Origin: Epiperipatus broadwayi
Taxonomy: Eukaryota; Onychophora; Udeonychophora; Euonychophora; Peripatidae
DNA: 64,000 nt
Assembly (NCBI GenBank): GCA_028023455.1
Contig: JAQFVV010000111.1
Span: forward strand, 3,963,416-4,027,415
Reading direction: 5' to 3'
Position numbers and translations under genes: made by a program. The notes under the pieces are model-generated. The model was given only the letters and a program-made list of their open reading frames with translations. It searched no databases and was not told the origin of the DNA. This document shows positions 21,621 to 33,600 of the stretch, in pieces. Each line of letters begins with the position of its first letter. Positions within the stretch are counted from its first letter, which is position 1.

Positions 21621-21742
21621 AATTTATTTTATAAAAATATTTGATTATGATAAGAAAATATATTAATTGATTTTTTATAATTTTGTGTTTTTATTAAAAC
21701 CATTTATTAGTAAACGAAATATGACAAAATAGTAGATAAATA

Positions 21743-22165
21743 ATGAGTCGGATCAAGGCAAATCAATCTAAATTATTTAATTTGAAAGAATGTATCAGAA
21801 AAGGATCATTTCCAGAAATTAGACTCTCATTAATTCTTGATCATCTATTATGGATTACTAGATGTAAGCTAGTATTTAATCACCAAAATTTTAATTTTAT
21901 TAACTTCATGCTGAACAATATAAAGAAAACAAGAACAAGAGATAGCCTGATAACTCCTGAGATTATTTTTACCATGATTTGAGACATGCTGGATTTATCC
22001 TCTCCATGGCCCAACCAATAGCAAGATGCTCCGAAAAAGAGAAAACAGACTCAAATTCGAGAAAACCAAATGAAGGAATGAGAAAACATTTTGAACAAAA
22101 TATGTACCAAATAACCTTTAATGTAATAATGTAATCTTTAATAAATTATTTTGGAAAAAATATGA
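21743..22165 (+). pseudogene. LINE 3' fragment nested in the hAT
   Basis: The frame 21743-21982 has LILDHLLWITRCKLVFNHQ and then IKKTRTRDSL. It lines up with the segment of the ORF at 38678-39049 that reads IFINFIIWKIRCKVLFDREL. The 3' part ends AATAAATTATTTTGGAAAAAA, like the AATAAAGATTATTTTGAAAA end of that second copy. It is a 5'-truncated non-LTR retrotransposon tail inserted in the 3' part of the hAT. Confidence 0.6.
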
Positions 22166-22436
22166 AACTTTGAACAAACACATACATATAAATATGTTAC
22201 AGTGAGTTTATAATTTCAATGAGTTTACAATCTGACGTGACGTTTAGGCATGTTCCAATGTAATTTGTCTCATTATGAGATGGTCACCCTGTAATATTTA
22301 TAATGCAAATAAAATAACACACTTGCAATAACAAATTTCACGAAATATAATCATTTTTACGAAGTGGTACAATTTAGCGTGATGTACTACCAAGTGGTAC
22401 GTGAGCCAAAAAAGGTTGGGAAACGCTGTCCTAGAT

Positions 22437-23263
22437 TAACACAAATAATTTGAAAGTGTTTTTTTTTTTATTTCAGGCACAAATCTTTAGACAAAAACTA
22501 TGCATATTATTATTTATACCAAAACTCCAAAAGATCTTGTTAAAATTAAAAAAAAAATTGTAATGCATTTGTTAAATAAATTAACTATTGATGGAAGGCA
22601 TTTAGTTTTAGTTTTCTCAAAATATTAAATTTTATCCTAGATTGTTTATCATAACCCTTTATTGCTGTGTGCATTTCTTTGTGTTCTATCTATATAGAAA
22701 ATTTAGTTATTGGCATAGTTATAAGTTGTAGTATTGACTACAAAGCTGAATGGTAAGCCAAAAACAAAACAAAAACATACAAGTACAAAGGTCTCCAAAA
22801 ATCAAACAATTATGGTTTTACCATGTATGTACATTACTTGTTTGAAAGTTAACTTAAAAACATAATGATAAAATAGTTTAATGAATGGTTAGGGAGATTT
22901 TGATTTAAGTTAGTAAATGGTCACCAAGATGACATATCTTTCAATTTCATTTTCTGTACAACTACTATTTGAGTAATATGTTGTACATGTGGTGATTGTT
23001 GGCAGATCAGATAAAACAGTGAAGTTATTCAAATTAATAGAAGATATCAATGCAGATACTTTAGGTTTATGTGCCAATACATTTTCATTGTGATCAAAAA
23101 GTTTTATATGGATAAATAAATTGCTTTTGATCACTACAAATATTTTAAAATTGTCATGTACTAGAATTAGTAAATGATTGAAAGACAAAAATGTCATGAG
23201 TTACTTTGGTTATGGAGACAAAAATGAGAAAGACACAGAAGTGTAGAGTTTATATATATATAT
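22437..23263. other. AT-rich DNA, nothing recognised
   Basis: A 95-codon minus-strand frame (22910-23197) has no recognisable domain and is probably chance. A (TA)n run ends the segment. Confidence 0.45.
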
Positions 23264-25462
23264 TGTAACTATCCGGAGAATAGACTTACGTAAACTGCAC
23301 TACAGGGCGCCATCTATGTATTTGAACCTAGAAAAATTTATAGAGTAGGCAGATACGTAAGTAAAAAAAAAAAAATTTTTTTTTTTGCATCCGGTCGTTA
23401 GCCCATGTCACTAGCTCAGTGGAATAGCAGAGATTAAATAATAATATCTTATCTAATTATATTTCAATATGAAAAAAAATAAATAAAATAAGCCACTGCC
23501 AGTAATTAACGTACAAACATTTATTTAGGCACATATATATATATATATAAGATTTAAAATTGTTTTAGTATCAGTTTACATTTTAACATTTAACATTATT
23601 TTTAACTTTACTTTAATTTACATTTAATTACTATTATATTATAATTTTACATTTTAATTAAGTTCGCACATATAAATTTATGAAAGCTTGTTTATAATGT
23701 TGAATACAGATCGGTTACATAGATTTCACGGTCAAAAACATTTCAAAATAAACATAAACGATCAAAATACAAAATTATTGATTACTGACAATTGCGGAGG
23801 GAAATTTATACGTAACCCAATAGTATTCACCATAAGATACTTGCATTGTCACCAATAACTTAAAAGACATCCGAATAAATACATTTTAGATACTCACCGT
23901 AAGGTATCATTATTTATCGAATGTCTATATATTTTGATCAAATATGAAAACCCAAAACATACTTAACCGATAACCAATCCATGCAAGCGTCTATAAACAA
24001 CTTAAATTTAATGCATTTTTATTTAGGGTCAAGTATGAATAGACTACATAAATTTGCTTTTGAAAATAAACATTCTATCCCTATTTAACCTTAGGCTAAA
24101 ATTCGCAGTCAAACTGGCATCAATCCATCTGATATATCGATGTATTCAATGTAATACGAAATACGGTGGCACCAAAAGTTAAGAGAAGAAATTGCCTCTC
24201 GAGAAATAGGAATATGACATCTATCAGACAAGAAGAGCAATAAAAAAAAAACTCCATAGAAAGGAACTGCACTCTGCGTCTTATAATTCCTTCCCTAGGC
24301 AAAACGGGAGAGTGCAGCATATGAAGCGATTCTGCCAGTAGCGAATCTCCGACTACATCTACTAACTACATCAATATATCCCATCCATTGACCCAATCTA
24401 ACAATGACACAAATAACCTAAGATTACCCTCCCCTAATATAACTTTACAAATCTATACAGCCATTCACGCCCGACTTAAGTTTAACATTTATATAATTAA
24501 TTTAACGAAAAACAAAAAAATCATGATAAAAACTTAAAGAATAAAAAATAAATAAATGGAAATGATTTTACATAAATAAGAAAAAAAATACATCAAATAA
24601 CACTATTAATAAAGAATTTAGTTTGGTCAGATAGGATCATATTGCAATCATTTAAATATAGAAAATTTTAATTTAATGTTCATTATTTATAAAGTTCTTA
24701 CGGTTTAAAACAGTTCATCTTTATCCGTTGCTTGCCATGAACGTGAATTCCCACGCCGTCCTGAAGATATTGGTATACATTTAGCCGATGTTTTATTTAT
24801 TCATTCGGAGGTTTTTTAATTTAGTTGGTCCTCAATGTAGAAAACGATAGTTCCTTTCTCTTTCTTTCTTTGGCAAAACTGAAGTGATTGAATCGTGCGT
24901 CTCTTCAATCGCTTCTCCCGCACCTCCGCACTAACACCTATCTGTCACATCATAATAATCATAATCCAGTCACTAATTAATAATTTCCAAATTTTCCTTT
25001 TATACGTATTCGAAGGATTGACTTGGCATTATGTCATCGATGTGATGATCCTTTCGCTGAGGTCCGATTTCCCGATGGATTTCTTTCATTGGCTATTTGT
25101 TTCTATTGTTTTCCTATCTGACCGATGTTTTTACATTTAAATGCCCAAGGCTGGTTTACATTTAACTAATTAACAATCATTTCCATTTCTGATTAATTAA
25201 CCTGTTTTCCAAATCAAATATATATTTTTATCTCTAAATCTTTTTAAGTTTTTGTTTTTAAAATACCTTTTCTATTTTTAATACAGTTTTATTTTAATAA
25301 TTTTTTTTTTATCTGTGCGATTTAATATATACGAGTTTAAGATGATATTTAATTTCAATTTTTAATTCTTAAAGAAAATTTTTAAATGCGAACTTTTTAA
25401 TTTACTTTCATGTTTAATAAATATAAAAAAAAACAATATAACGAACGTCTGTGCTCGTTACA
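23264..25462. mobile_element. LTR-like block in (TA)n, TGTAAC...GTTACA
   Basis: A 2.2 kb block that starts TGTAACTATCCGGAGAATAG right after a (TA)n run and ends GTTACA right before another. The ends are a short inverted repeat of TG...CA type, as in LTRs. Inside, GC content is visibly higher in places (CAGGGCGCCATCTA near 23303 and the 24860-25100 part) than in the flanks. No reverse transcriptase or other domain was seen. An 81-codon frame at 24895-25140 is hydrophobic and unrecognised. Best guess is a solo LTR; a non-coding DNA transposon is the alternative. Confidence 0.5.
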
Positions 25463-25789
25463 ATATATATATATTATGAACTCTTTTATTAATAATGGAA
25501 ATGGACATAGAAGAATCCAAATAAAGGTCTACAAATAGAATAATAGTTTGACAATATTCTTAATGGATTCAACAGAGGAACTGATCATTGACTGGGGAGA
25601 TACAATATACATGTTAACATAAAACTAGAGACACAAATATATTAGGAAAGCCATCATTAACAATTTACATGGTTCAGACTTATATAAATAAGAAGACAGA
25701 CAATTTCCTATTTAAAAAGTGCAAAAAAATATAGTCAGTCCAAAAAGTTAGTAATTCACCATAAATTTATTTACTATGAGAAGAGAATG
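25463..25789. other. AT-rich DNA, nothing recognised
   Basis: Follows the (TA)n at the end of the LTR-like block; no supported feature. Confidence 0.4.
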
Positions 25790-25864
25790 TATAAAACCAT
25801 CAAAACATCACACAATCACAATTCTCTATGCTTACACACCAGTGCAAGCCTTAGTAATTAATTA

Positions 25865-25919
25865 CAATCCTTAGACTAGTTTCTAGCATATGGCTTTTAT
25901 TAATGAAGAGCTTTGGATT
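25865..25919 (-). ncRNA. decayed hammerhead, family A
   Basis: The core reads TTAATAA, stem II AGC-CATAT-GCT, GAAAC, TA, GTC. The CTGANGA block is destroyed but the second half is intact. Confidence 0.5.
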
Positions 25920-25956
25920 TCAAAGCACTGCACATAGATCAAAAAATCTAAAGCAA

Positions 25957-25969
25957 CCCCCCCCCCCCC
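25957..25969. repeat. C13 homopolymer
   Basis: Thirteen C in a row in DNA that is otherwise mostly A and T. It sits where other family A copies have a short CCCTCC, so it looks like a local expansion. Confidence 0.9.
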
Positions 25970-26590
25970 AGCAGCCACCATCAACCTATTTAGTTAACTA
26001 TAAAACTAGAAGCTCAAAATAAAAAAAACACATTAATGTTTTTAATCCAGCTCATTTGTCTGCATAATCATATAGATCTAAATCCAGTTCAGAATCTGTA
26101 CATTTTTTGTCCTTGGATTATGAAACACCACAGTCAATATCATTCCATAGGCATATAGATTCAGAGCTATATGACTACACAGGCAAATGAGATTGGATTG
26201 AAAACAATGTGTTTTATCATGACCTCACAGCTTATGCACAAACTCTCCTGCATCCATACTAAGGTTTGCATTGTGTGACTCTTGTGAGAATAGTTTGCTA
26301 CCACTAATAACAGCTTGGGTAAGCATAGCAAATGGTGATTATATGAAATTTTGGTGGTTTTAATCCATTTTGGTCTATGGGATGATAGTGACTGAAGTTT
26401 TTGATAAACCAAGGACACTAAAATTTACGATCATGAACTGGATTCAAATCAATATGACTAAACAGTCAAATGAGTTTGGATTGAAAACATTAATGTGTTT
26501 TTATCTTGAGATCCTAGCTTTATTGTAAACTAAATAGGTAAAAGGTAGCTTCTGGAGGCTGAATTAGATCTTAGGTATAAATGTAGCTCA

Positions 26591-26650
26591 AATATAATGC
26601 TCTTAATGGATGAAAGTCACAAACTAGAAACTAGTCTTGAGATATTTGAG
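26591..26650 (+). ncRNA. hammerhead, family A, core changed at the first bases
   Basis: TGGATGA in place of CTGATGA, stem II AGTCACAAACT, GAAAC, TA, GTC. Stem I strands are eroded. Confidence 0.5.
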
Positions 26651-26899
26651 GAATAGGCATTAGATGGAGATTTTATGCACAAAAACTTCCTGCATCCATT
26701 AATATCTAAGGCTTGCACTGAATGATTCTGTATGGAGAGTTTGCTATTACTAATAAGAATAGAATGTATAAAGAAAAAAGGAATATGATAAACTTTAAAA
26801 AATTAACCATTAAGAAAAATGGAATATTTAGACTTTTATATAATGGTATAATAAAGAATTAATAATGATCGAAGTAAATGTAATATTGAAAATGCCATG

Positions 26900-28410
26900 A
26901 AAGTCATAAAATATAGCAATAAGGAGCAAAAACATGGAATTGTTAGAAAACTTATTGTGCAATAACAAAAGAAGATGGAACCAATCTAAAAAGAGAGATG
27001 ATATTACAACATGTGAAAGAATTGTATAAAGAATTATATAATAATAAACAAGAAAAAAACAGAGTATTCATTAAAGTTATTACAATTTCTGAATTGCCAA
27101 TATTTTAAATGAAAACATATAATTAAATTAATAAAAAAAGGAAAAATCCAGTAAATGATAAAATTATTATTGATATTTTAAATAAAGGATGTGAAGAAAT
27201 AAAAAACAATGTTGGAGTAATTATTTATATTAAATGTTTAAAGAATAACAATGCATCAGATGATAAAAAAAATGTAGTAGTAATATTGATATTTGAGAAA
27301 GTTGATAAGGAAGATATTAGAAATTATAGATTTATGAGTCTTCCACGAGTTTATAATAAATTACTACAGAGATGATTATAACTTATTTACAGAAAATGTG
27401 ACATTCTGACCAACTAAGGGAACAAATTGAACTTAAAAATGGTTTTAACACAGTGGATCATGTCCAAGAACCAATTAATATGAATTGCTATTTAGTTTCT
27501 GGTTGCAGATTATGAAAAAGCATTCTATAAGCATTTCTTTAATGATTTAAGCTTCAAATCATTAAAATGTAAAGATGGGATATTATCAGATTCTGAAGAA
27601 TATTTATCATAATGTAAGAACATTGATTATATTATAATACACTAAGAAAAGTCTATGATTCCATATCACCCAAATGTAAAATGAAAAACTAGGGAAAATA
27701 AAACTAAATGAAGATTATTTAAGTCATCTATATTTTGGTAATGATAATGCATTAGGTGATCAAGTAATATTGCTATAATTATAAGATAAAACTAAGAAAG
27801 TTGGCCTAAAGATAAATTTGAAGAAAGATTAAAATAATGTTCAATGTATTTTTTTTTAGAAGAGAAAATGATTGATATTAATGACATAGAAAAAGTTAGC
27901 AACTACAAATATCTTTGTTCGATTATTAATACATGGAAACATATTGAATAAAATTAATCATATAATTAAACTTAGATGAAGTTCTTTTAGTAGGAGTAAT
28001 GCTTAGAGGAAATGTCTATGTGTTTAAAGAGGAAAGTTTTTAATTAGTCTTTATTTATAGATGGATGACTTGGACACAACAAAAAGGCAGTAAAGAAAAT
28101 TGAGGTGACTCAATAAAGTGCGTATAGATATGTGTTAGGAGTAATAAGAGGAAATCAAAGTAAAAATTGAATGAGAGACCGAAACAAGTATTACTGATAT
28201 CACTGAATGAACAAAGAGTTAAAATGGAGTTGGGATGGATATATTGCTAGAAAAAATGTTAACATAAGAGTAGTTAAAGTTCAAAATTAATTCAAGAAAG
28301 ATTGTAAAAGATGTAGAAAGATATATAATATAAAACAGATGGATGTAATAAAAAACCCTGTTGTTGTCTTCATCCTTCAATGGGTCAATTGGATTAAAAA
28401 TGATGATGAT
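26900..28410 (+). pseudogene. RTE reverse transcriptase, heavily decayed
   Basis: Read across frames on the plus strand, RTE blocks appear in order: PVNDKIIIDILNKGCEEIK (27149-27205), VVVILIFEKVDKEDIRNYRF followed by MSLPRVYNKLLQR (about 27270-27375), DQLREQIELKNGFNTVDHVQ (about 27407-27467), YEKAF, LSHLYFGNDNA (the FADD region, now FGND), KVGLKINLKKD and VSNYKYLCSIINT (near 27900). The end carries an ATGATGATGATGG tail like the RTE at 988. The catalytic FADD is lost and stops are frequent. It covers most of the reverse transcriptase domain and 3' part. The APE endonuclease was not seen. Confidence 0.78.
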
Positions 28411-28505
28411 GGTTCAATTGAGAATCATTGTTTTATATATGAAAGAAATTATTCAAGTTCAATATAAAGAATAATCTCTCTGTTTTTTCGTTAAGCATCA
28501 ATTAA

Positions 28506-28614
28506 GTGTTAAGCCGAGATGTTATCGCAGCTGCCTTACAAGCAAGTAGTTGGTTGCAGACGGTTGTAGGTTCGCGTCGCGGCCGATGCTATGACATATG
28601 AAAAGAAAAACTAC
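28506..28614 (+). mobile_element. tRNA-derived SINE, copy 1
   Basis: The head AAGCCGAGATGTTATCGC resembles a tRNA A box and GGTTCGCGTCG a B box. The tail GGCCGATGCTATGACATATG is shared with copies at 30503 and 57802, followed by an A-rich end. These internal Pol III promoter boxes are typical of tRNA-derived SINEs. It does not fold as a good tRNA and has decayed CG sites. Confidence 0.72.
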
Positions 28615-30500
28615 TTTAATTTCAATAGACAGAATTGCACTATTTTATTGAACGGGAAAAATAAACTGACGCTAATATTTTAATATATATTTTTTCTTCT
28701 CATTTCGATTTGTAGTTTGCCTTTATTAATATAAATGATCGAGATCTAAAATTTATCATTGACATTCAGATATAATTTCGCCACATTCCCTAATTGTTCA
28801 CCTTTTAATAACATTAACTATTGCAATAAAAGTTAAAGTCATGATAACAATAGGACAAACTCCGTAGGTTATCATTTTTCTAGATGCTTTAGGTATTGAT
28901 CTGTTTTGTTTAAATATTAAACCAAAATGTATACACTTGTTTAGATAAGCACACGTGCGTTTTATAAATTATAGCGAATATTTTTGAACCGATAATTAAT
29001 TTTTTAATTTGTATATATATCAATTATCTTATCACTACATTTTGTTTTAGATTAATACAGTACTAAAGTATTATAAAATGAAATAATTTATCCAGAAAAA
29101 AAATAATGGAAAGGTTTTAAATTTATTTCAATGCTCATTTCCTAGGTAATAAATCAATTAAATTAAAAAAAATAGTGGCAGACTTTATAATTGACGTGTT
29201 TATAGTAAAAATATCAACATTTTTCGTTTATTTGTAATTCAAAACTCGAAAACAAATCTGTCATAGAAGCAATAAAAAAACTAAGGATTCTTTTGCAATC
29301 AATTTTAATAAAGATTTTACTATTATTAGTATAAGTCTGAAATAAAACACAAACAAAAAGCAAAACGGCCCGTAACTCAATATTATTATTAATCACCTTT
29401 AAATATTTTAACTAGAAGTTTGAATTTTAAATTGAAAATAAAGTCACTTCATTAATCCTTATTTTAGGATATGTATTTATATGTCAAGAATCTAAGGGTC
29501 GTAGTAGTAGACAATCTGTTTTCCAGGAGTGCGATCAGATTCTTTTGAATCTCGGCATTTCATAAATGACAAAAGCACATTTAAAAACTCTTAGACAAAT
29601 ATAAAAAGAACAAGCATGGAAAATTGCTAAAAATAGTCAACCCGGCATAAAAAAAGAAACTAGCTTGTGAGTAAAGTTTTCTGATTACAAGTTCTTCTAT
29701 AGTGGTTTTATTAGAGATACATTGCTCTGTAGCAGAGTAGCAGAGTGTTTTACTTATGTATTTATGATAATGGTTGATAACCGTATTCGCCTCCCACTTC
29801 TTAACCTTAATCATTTTCGTTCTTCAAATTTAGTGATAGATGATATTATAATGTGTTTATATATATATTTCCAATAATTTCTACCTTCTTTTCTCATTTG
29901 TTTTAACATTACTGTAGTTTTATTTTTTATTCACTTATTTTTTCTTAGCAAAATTTTTTCTTATACTTAATTATCCCAAAATAGGGTGGTGGGGTGACTC
30001 TAAATGCAGATGCACTTAGTTATGTTCTCTAAATGTTGTTTTATTGAGTGAGAGCATGATAACAGAGATAAGCATACACTTTCTCTTCTAAGAATAGTTT
30101 CTCATCTTCTTGAGAAAGAATGTCTTAGGGAATTTTAGTTTATAAAAAAGCTGGAAGGTTTGTTTTAATTTATGCACTAATTTTATGAAATTTTTGTTAT
30201 TCACCCCACTGTCATTCTAATTAGTTATCCTATATTGATTGAAAAATGAATTTCAAATAATATGTATCTAAAACGTAAATACCATAAACATCAAAAAGGA
30301 ACTGAAGTAAAATATAATTTTTACAACAATAAAGTTATCACTTACATATAAACCCTAAACTACTAATTACTTATCTATTGAAAACTCTCCAATAATACAA
30401 GCATAATACTTCAGGCTGTTACTCTATCATGTAACTACTATTGAGAGGAATCAATAATTATCATATGATCAGAGTTGCTCTAGTGTGCAATTAATCACCT
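28615..30500. other. AT-rich DNA, nothing recognised
   Basis: Short frames at 29214-29396 and 29581-29814 (minus) have no recognised domain. Composition near 28790-28990 and 29490-29570 is a little less AT-rich than the flanks. Confidence 0.45.
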
Positions 30501-30606
30501 TTTTTTTCATATGTCATAGCATCGGCTGGGAGGTGAACCGTAACATCCATCTGCATCCAACTGCTTGCTTGCAAGGCTGCTGCATTGACCTCTCAGCTAA
30601 CATGTC
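30501..30606 (-). mobile_element. tRNA-derived SINE, copy 2
   Basis: On the minus strand: AGCTGAGAGGTCAATGCAGC (A-box region), CAAGCAAGCAGTTGGATGCA in common with copy 1, a B-box-like GGTTCACCTCC and the shared tail AGCCGATGCTATGACATATG followed by an A run (T8 on the plus strand). It has the same layout as copy 1 in the opposite orientation. Confidence 0.72.
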
Positions 30607-33600
30607 TCCAGATAATTAATTGCTTTCAACATTTTTAATTTACTGTCAATATATATATATGTGTGTTTTATTTGATAGTATAGCAATTTTATCAAACTAC
30701 ATGTTAAGCATGTCTTGAACCTTTCTATAATCTCAGATAAAAACTGAAGTATTTGTTTTTTATATATATATATATTTTAGTTTTTATAAATTCTTGACCC
30801 ATATAAAACTCTATTTGCATAATACTTCTATATGATTGCTTAAAATTATAACATATTATTTCCATAAATAGAGATAATTTTTTATACTTTACATGCATTC
30901 AAAAGCAAAAAATAATTATTTTTTCAACCACAATTGGAGTATTTAGATTTAACTTGAAATAAAGGCATATGAATTGCTTCTACTGAATATTAGTGGTTAC
31001 TAAAGACAGCAATGATTTAAAGAACCAAAATTATATATTTTGTTTGTAGGGCAAAAACAAAAACAAAATGAATTTAATAAGCAAAAAAAGGTTCATATAT
31101 TGCTTTTATTTCATTATCAAAAAATTGACTCAATTAATCAAATTTTTTAGTTATTTCCAACTAAAATTTATTGACATTATACAGGTTTTTTTTTATAATA
31201 ACATGAAAAAAATATTATTAATTTAGTAAAAACTTTGATTTCTAAAACAACATATATTGTGATCAGCTCTGATTTTGTTTTTATTTGTTTGAAAAGTCTA
31301 CAGAATAATCTACCAACAACTTCATATTTAATTATATTTTTATTTGTTTTTACATAATTATTTTTATACTTTTTGAAGCTCAAATTATTATTATAAAAAG
31401 TTTCAGAATATAAATGATAAATTTTTTTTATTTTTCCTATTGTACTGTAATCTATAGAATGCTTTTCTTTAATGGGTCAAAAATTATCTGGAGATATTCT
31501 ATAATCTCTTACTAATGTTTATCTTTCCTGCATCTCTAAGTAAATTTAATCTGTTTTGTTTTAATAAAATGTTCTTCAGAATTAGGTAATGCATTTGTTA
31601 TTCATTATAATTATTGAAAACATTAACTTAAATTTTTCAATAATAAAAAGATAGACAATTTTTTTTTGTAATCTATAAAAACCATTCCAGGATACTGCTG
31701 AAGTCAGTCCTATGAGAAAGAAAGATACAGTAGAGATTGGTTCATTTTTTAAGCAAACATTTCCACTTCAAAGATTGAGGAATTTTTTTACATAGGGCTT
31801 AAGTTAAAATTAACATTTGTATTATGTAATTATATATATATTGTGCCCTTTTATATATGTAATTATATATATATTGTGCCCTTTTCTATAGATCAGTAAT
31901 AGTTTATAACAGTCAATTACTAAAAATTTTAAATTTTAGAATATGTTCTTTTAATACATTAATTATAGTAAGTCAATTATATCTTTAAAGTACAATTTGA
32001 AGCTAAAGAGAATAAGTAGTATATAAAATCATTTAAAAATAGTTATGTAAAGTTTTAAAAATTGTTTCATATGGTTGTAAAAGCTGGCCATATTAAATAA
32101 CACTGCTATAAATATTAAAAGTATATTTAAAAATTCGATTTTAATAGTTTAAAATGTATAATTTAATAAATGCTACATTTAAATTTGTAATCATATTTAA
32201 TAATCAAAATTAATATAGTATATTTTTAAAATAAACTTTATGATGGTGAAAATTGTATTTAATTCTATATTTTCTAAATTATTCTTCCAAATTTTATAAT
32301 TATAATATAATAAGTGTAGCAATTTTATAAATCTAGGCAGAGAAATAGATTAAAAATCGTATGTCAAAGTTATTAATCATGTGACTTGTATATTACATAC
32401 GTTCACACACATGCTTGTTTGAAATAATAACAAAGTTTAAAATATTTTAAAAGTTATATTATAGAATTGGATATAATTATTGCCTATCATAAAAGTAAAT
32501 AGTATTAAACATTAAGTTAACTATCGTATAACATGTTTAAATAATGTAATAAAGACGAATACATTCATAATATAAAAATTAAATATTTTATTTAAATAAA
32601 AATAGATAAATTGAATATTAAGAAATGGAATAAGTTATTAAATGTTATTTTAATAGTTATTTTAAAAGATTAAATAATTTAAATAAAATAATAATTGAAT
32701 TAAAAGTGGTATTTTAAATAATATTTTAAGTTCATTACGTCATAATTTCTAATTTTGAAATTCAATTCTACTACAAACTGAAAATATGTAAATTTGTTCT
32801 CAAGCTAAAGTAAAAATTAACCAATAGGAATAGGTATTCTTACAGACTATAAATATCATTGTAACTAAGTTATAAGGGGAGATTAATAATGTATTGAAAC
32901 TGGAGAAAGGTAAATTATAACTATCAAAAAGATAGTATTTTAAAATTTTTTATTTTAGTCAATTTTTTTTTTTAGTACTTTCTTATAACTTTATCTGCAA
33001 AAAATTAATTGATAATTTTAAAAGTATTTTTTGCAAAAGAGAGTTTTAAAATATAATAATTTAGAAACTTCGTGGAAATGATTTTTTAATTTTTAAAGTA
33101 CTCACCAGTTGTATTTTATCTAAAAATTTAATCTAAGCTTTGCAATAAAGGATGGATATACTATGAAATAAAATGGATATAAGTTGTAATGCTGAAAAAA
33201 TATTTAAAATATTTGTTGATACAGCTTTATTAATGCATAACCGAAGAACTGTTCTGGTACATAAAAAAAACACAGCTCGGACATTATACGGAGTCTAAAA
33301 AATGTATTGAAACGTATTATTTATAAGTTTATCCAAGATTTATTTTAAAATAGTAATAAGACCATTATATTTCATGAATATTTTATATAATATGATATTC
33401 AAAGGAGTAAAATGTTATATCCTTTCTGAAGGTAACATTTTTAAAAAAATATTTTCACGAATTTAAGAAAGAACCCAGGAGAATATGTTATAGAAGCATT
33501 TTGATATTAAAATATCCGTTCTTAGAATTGTTTTAAAAAATGTATTTAGAAAAGATTTGTTTAAAAGTACTTGAAGTTTTTATTTTAAAGTGATTTATAA

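Larger units (their letters stand above)
20813..22428 (+). mobile_element. hAT transposon with perfect 8-bp target duplication
   Basis: Left end CAGTGTTTCCCAACCTGTGG. The reverse of the right end starts CAGCGTTTCCCAACC. TCCTAGAT flanks both ends exactly (20805-20812 and 22429-22436). At 1.6 kb it is shorter than an autonomous hAT and keeps only the transposase C terminus, so it is an internal-deletion derivative. A LINE tail lies inside it. The perfect target duplication suggests it is younger than the 4.8 kb hAT. Confidence 0.92.
25790..26770. mobile_element. hammerhead element family A, inverted array
   Basis: A minus-oriented unit (about 25790-26150) meets plus-oriented copies (about 26155-26770). 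Landmarks such as the CATATAGATCTAAATCCAGT block, GTTAACTATAAAACTAGAAG and GGAGAGTTTGCTA tie it to the 19.5 and 46.3 kb arrays. The first plus-strand unit has lost its ribozyme; the second keeps a mutated one. This is the most diverged of the three A arrays. Confidence 0.72.

Noticed and set aside
22910-23197. 95-codon minus-strand frame
   Set aside because: No recognisable domain and no repeat of it elsewhere; length is within chance for one frame in 64 kb.
32820-32880. CCAAT and TATA promoter pair
   Set aside because: Such motifs arise by chance in DNA this AT-rich, and no transcript or frame follows.
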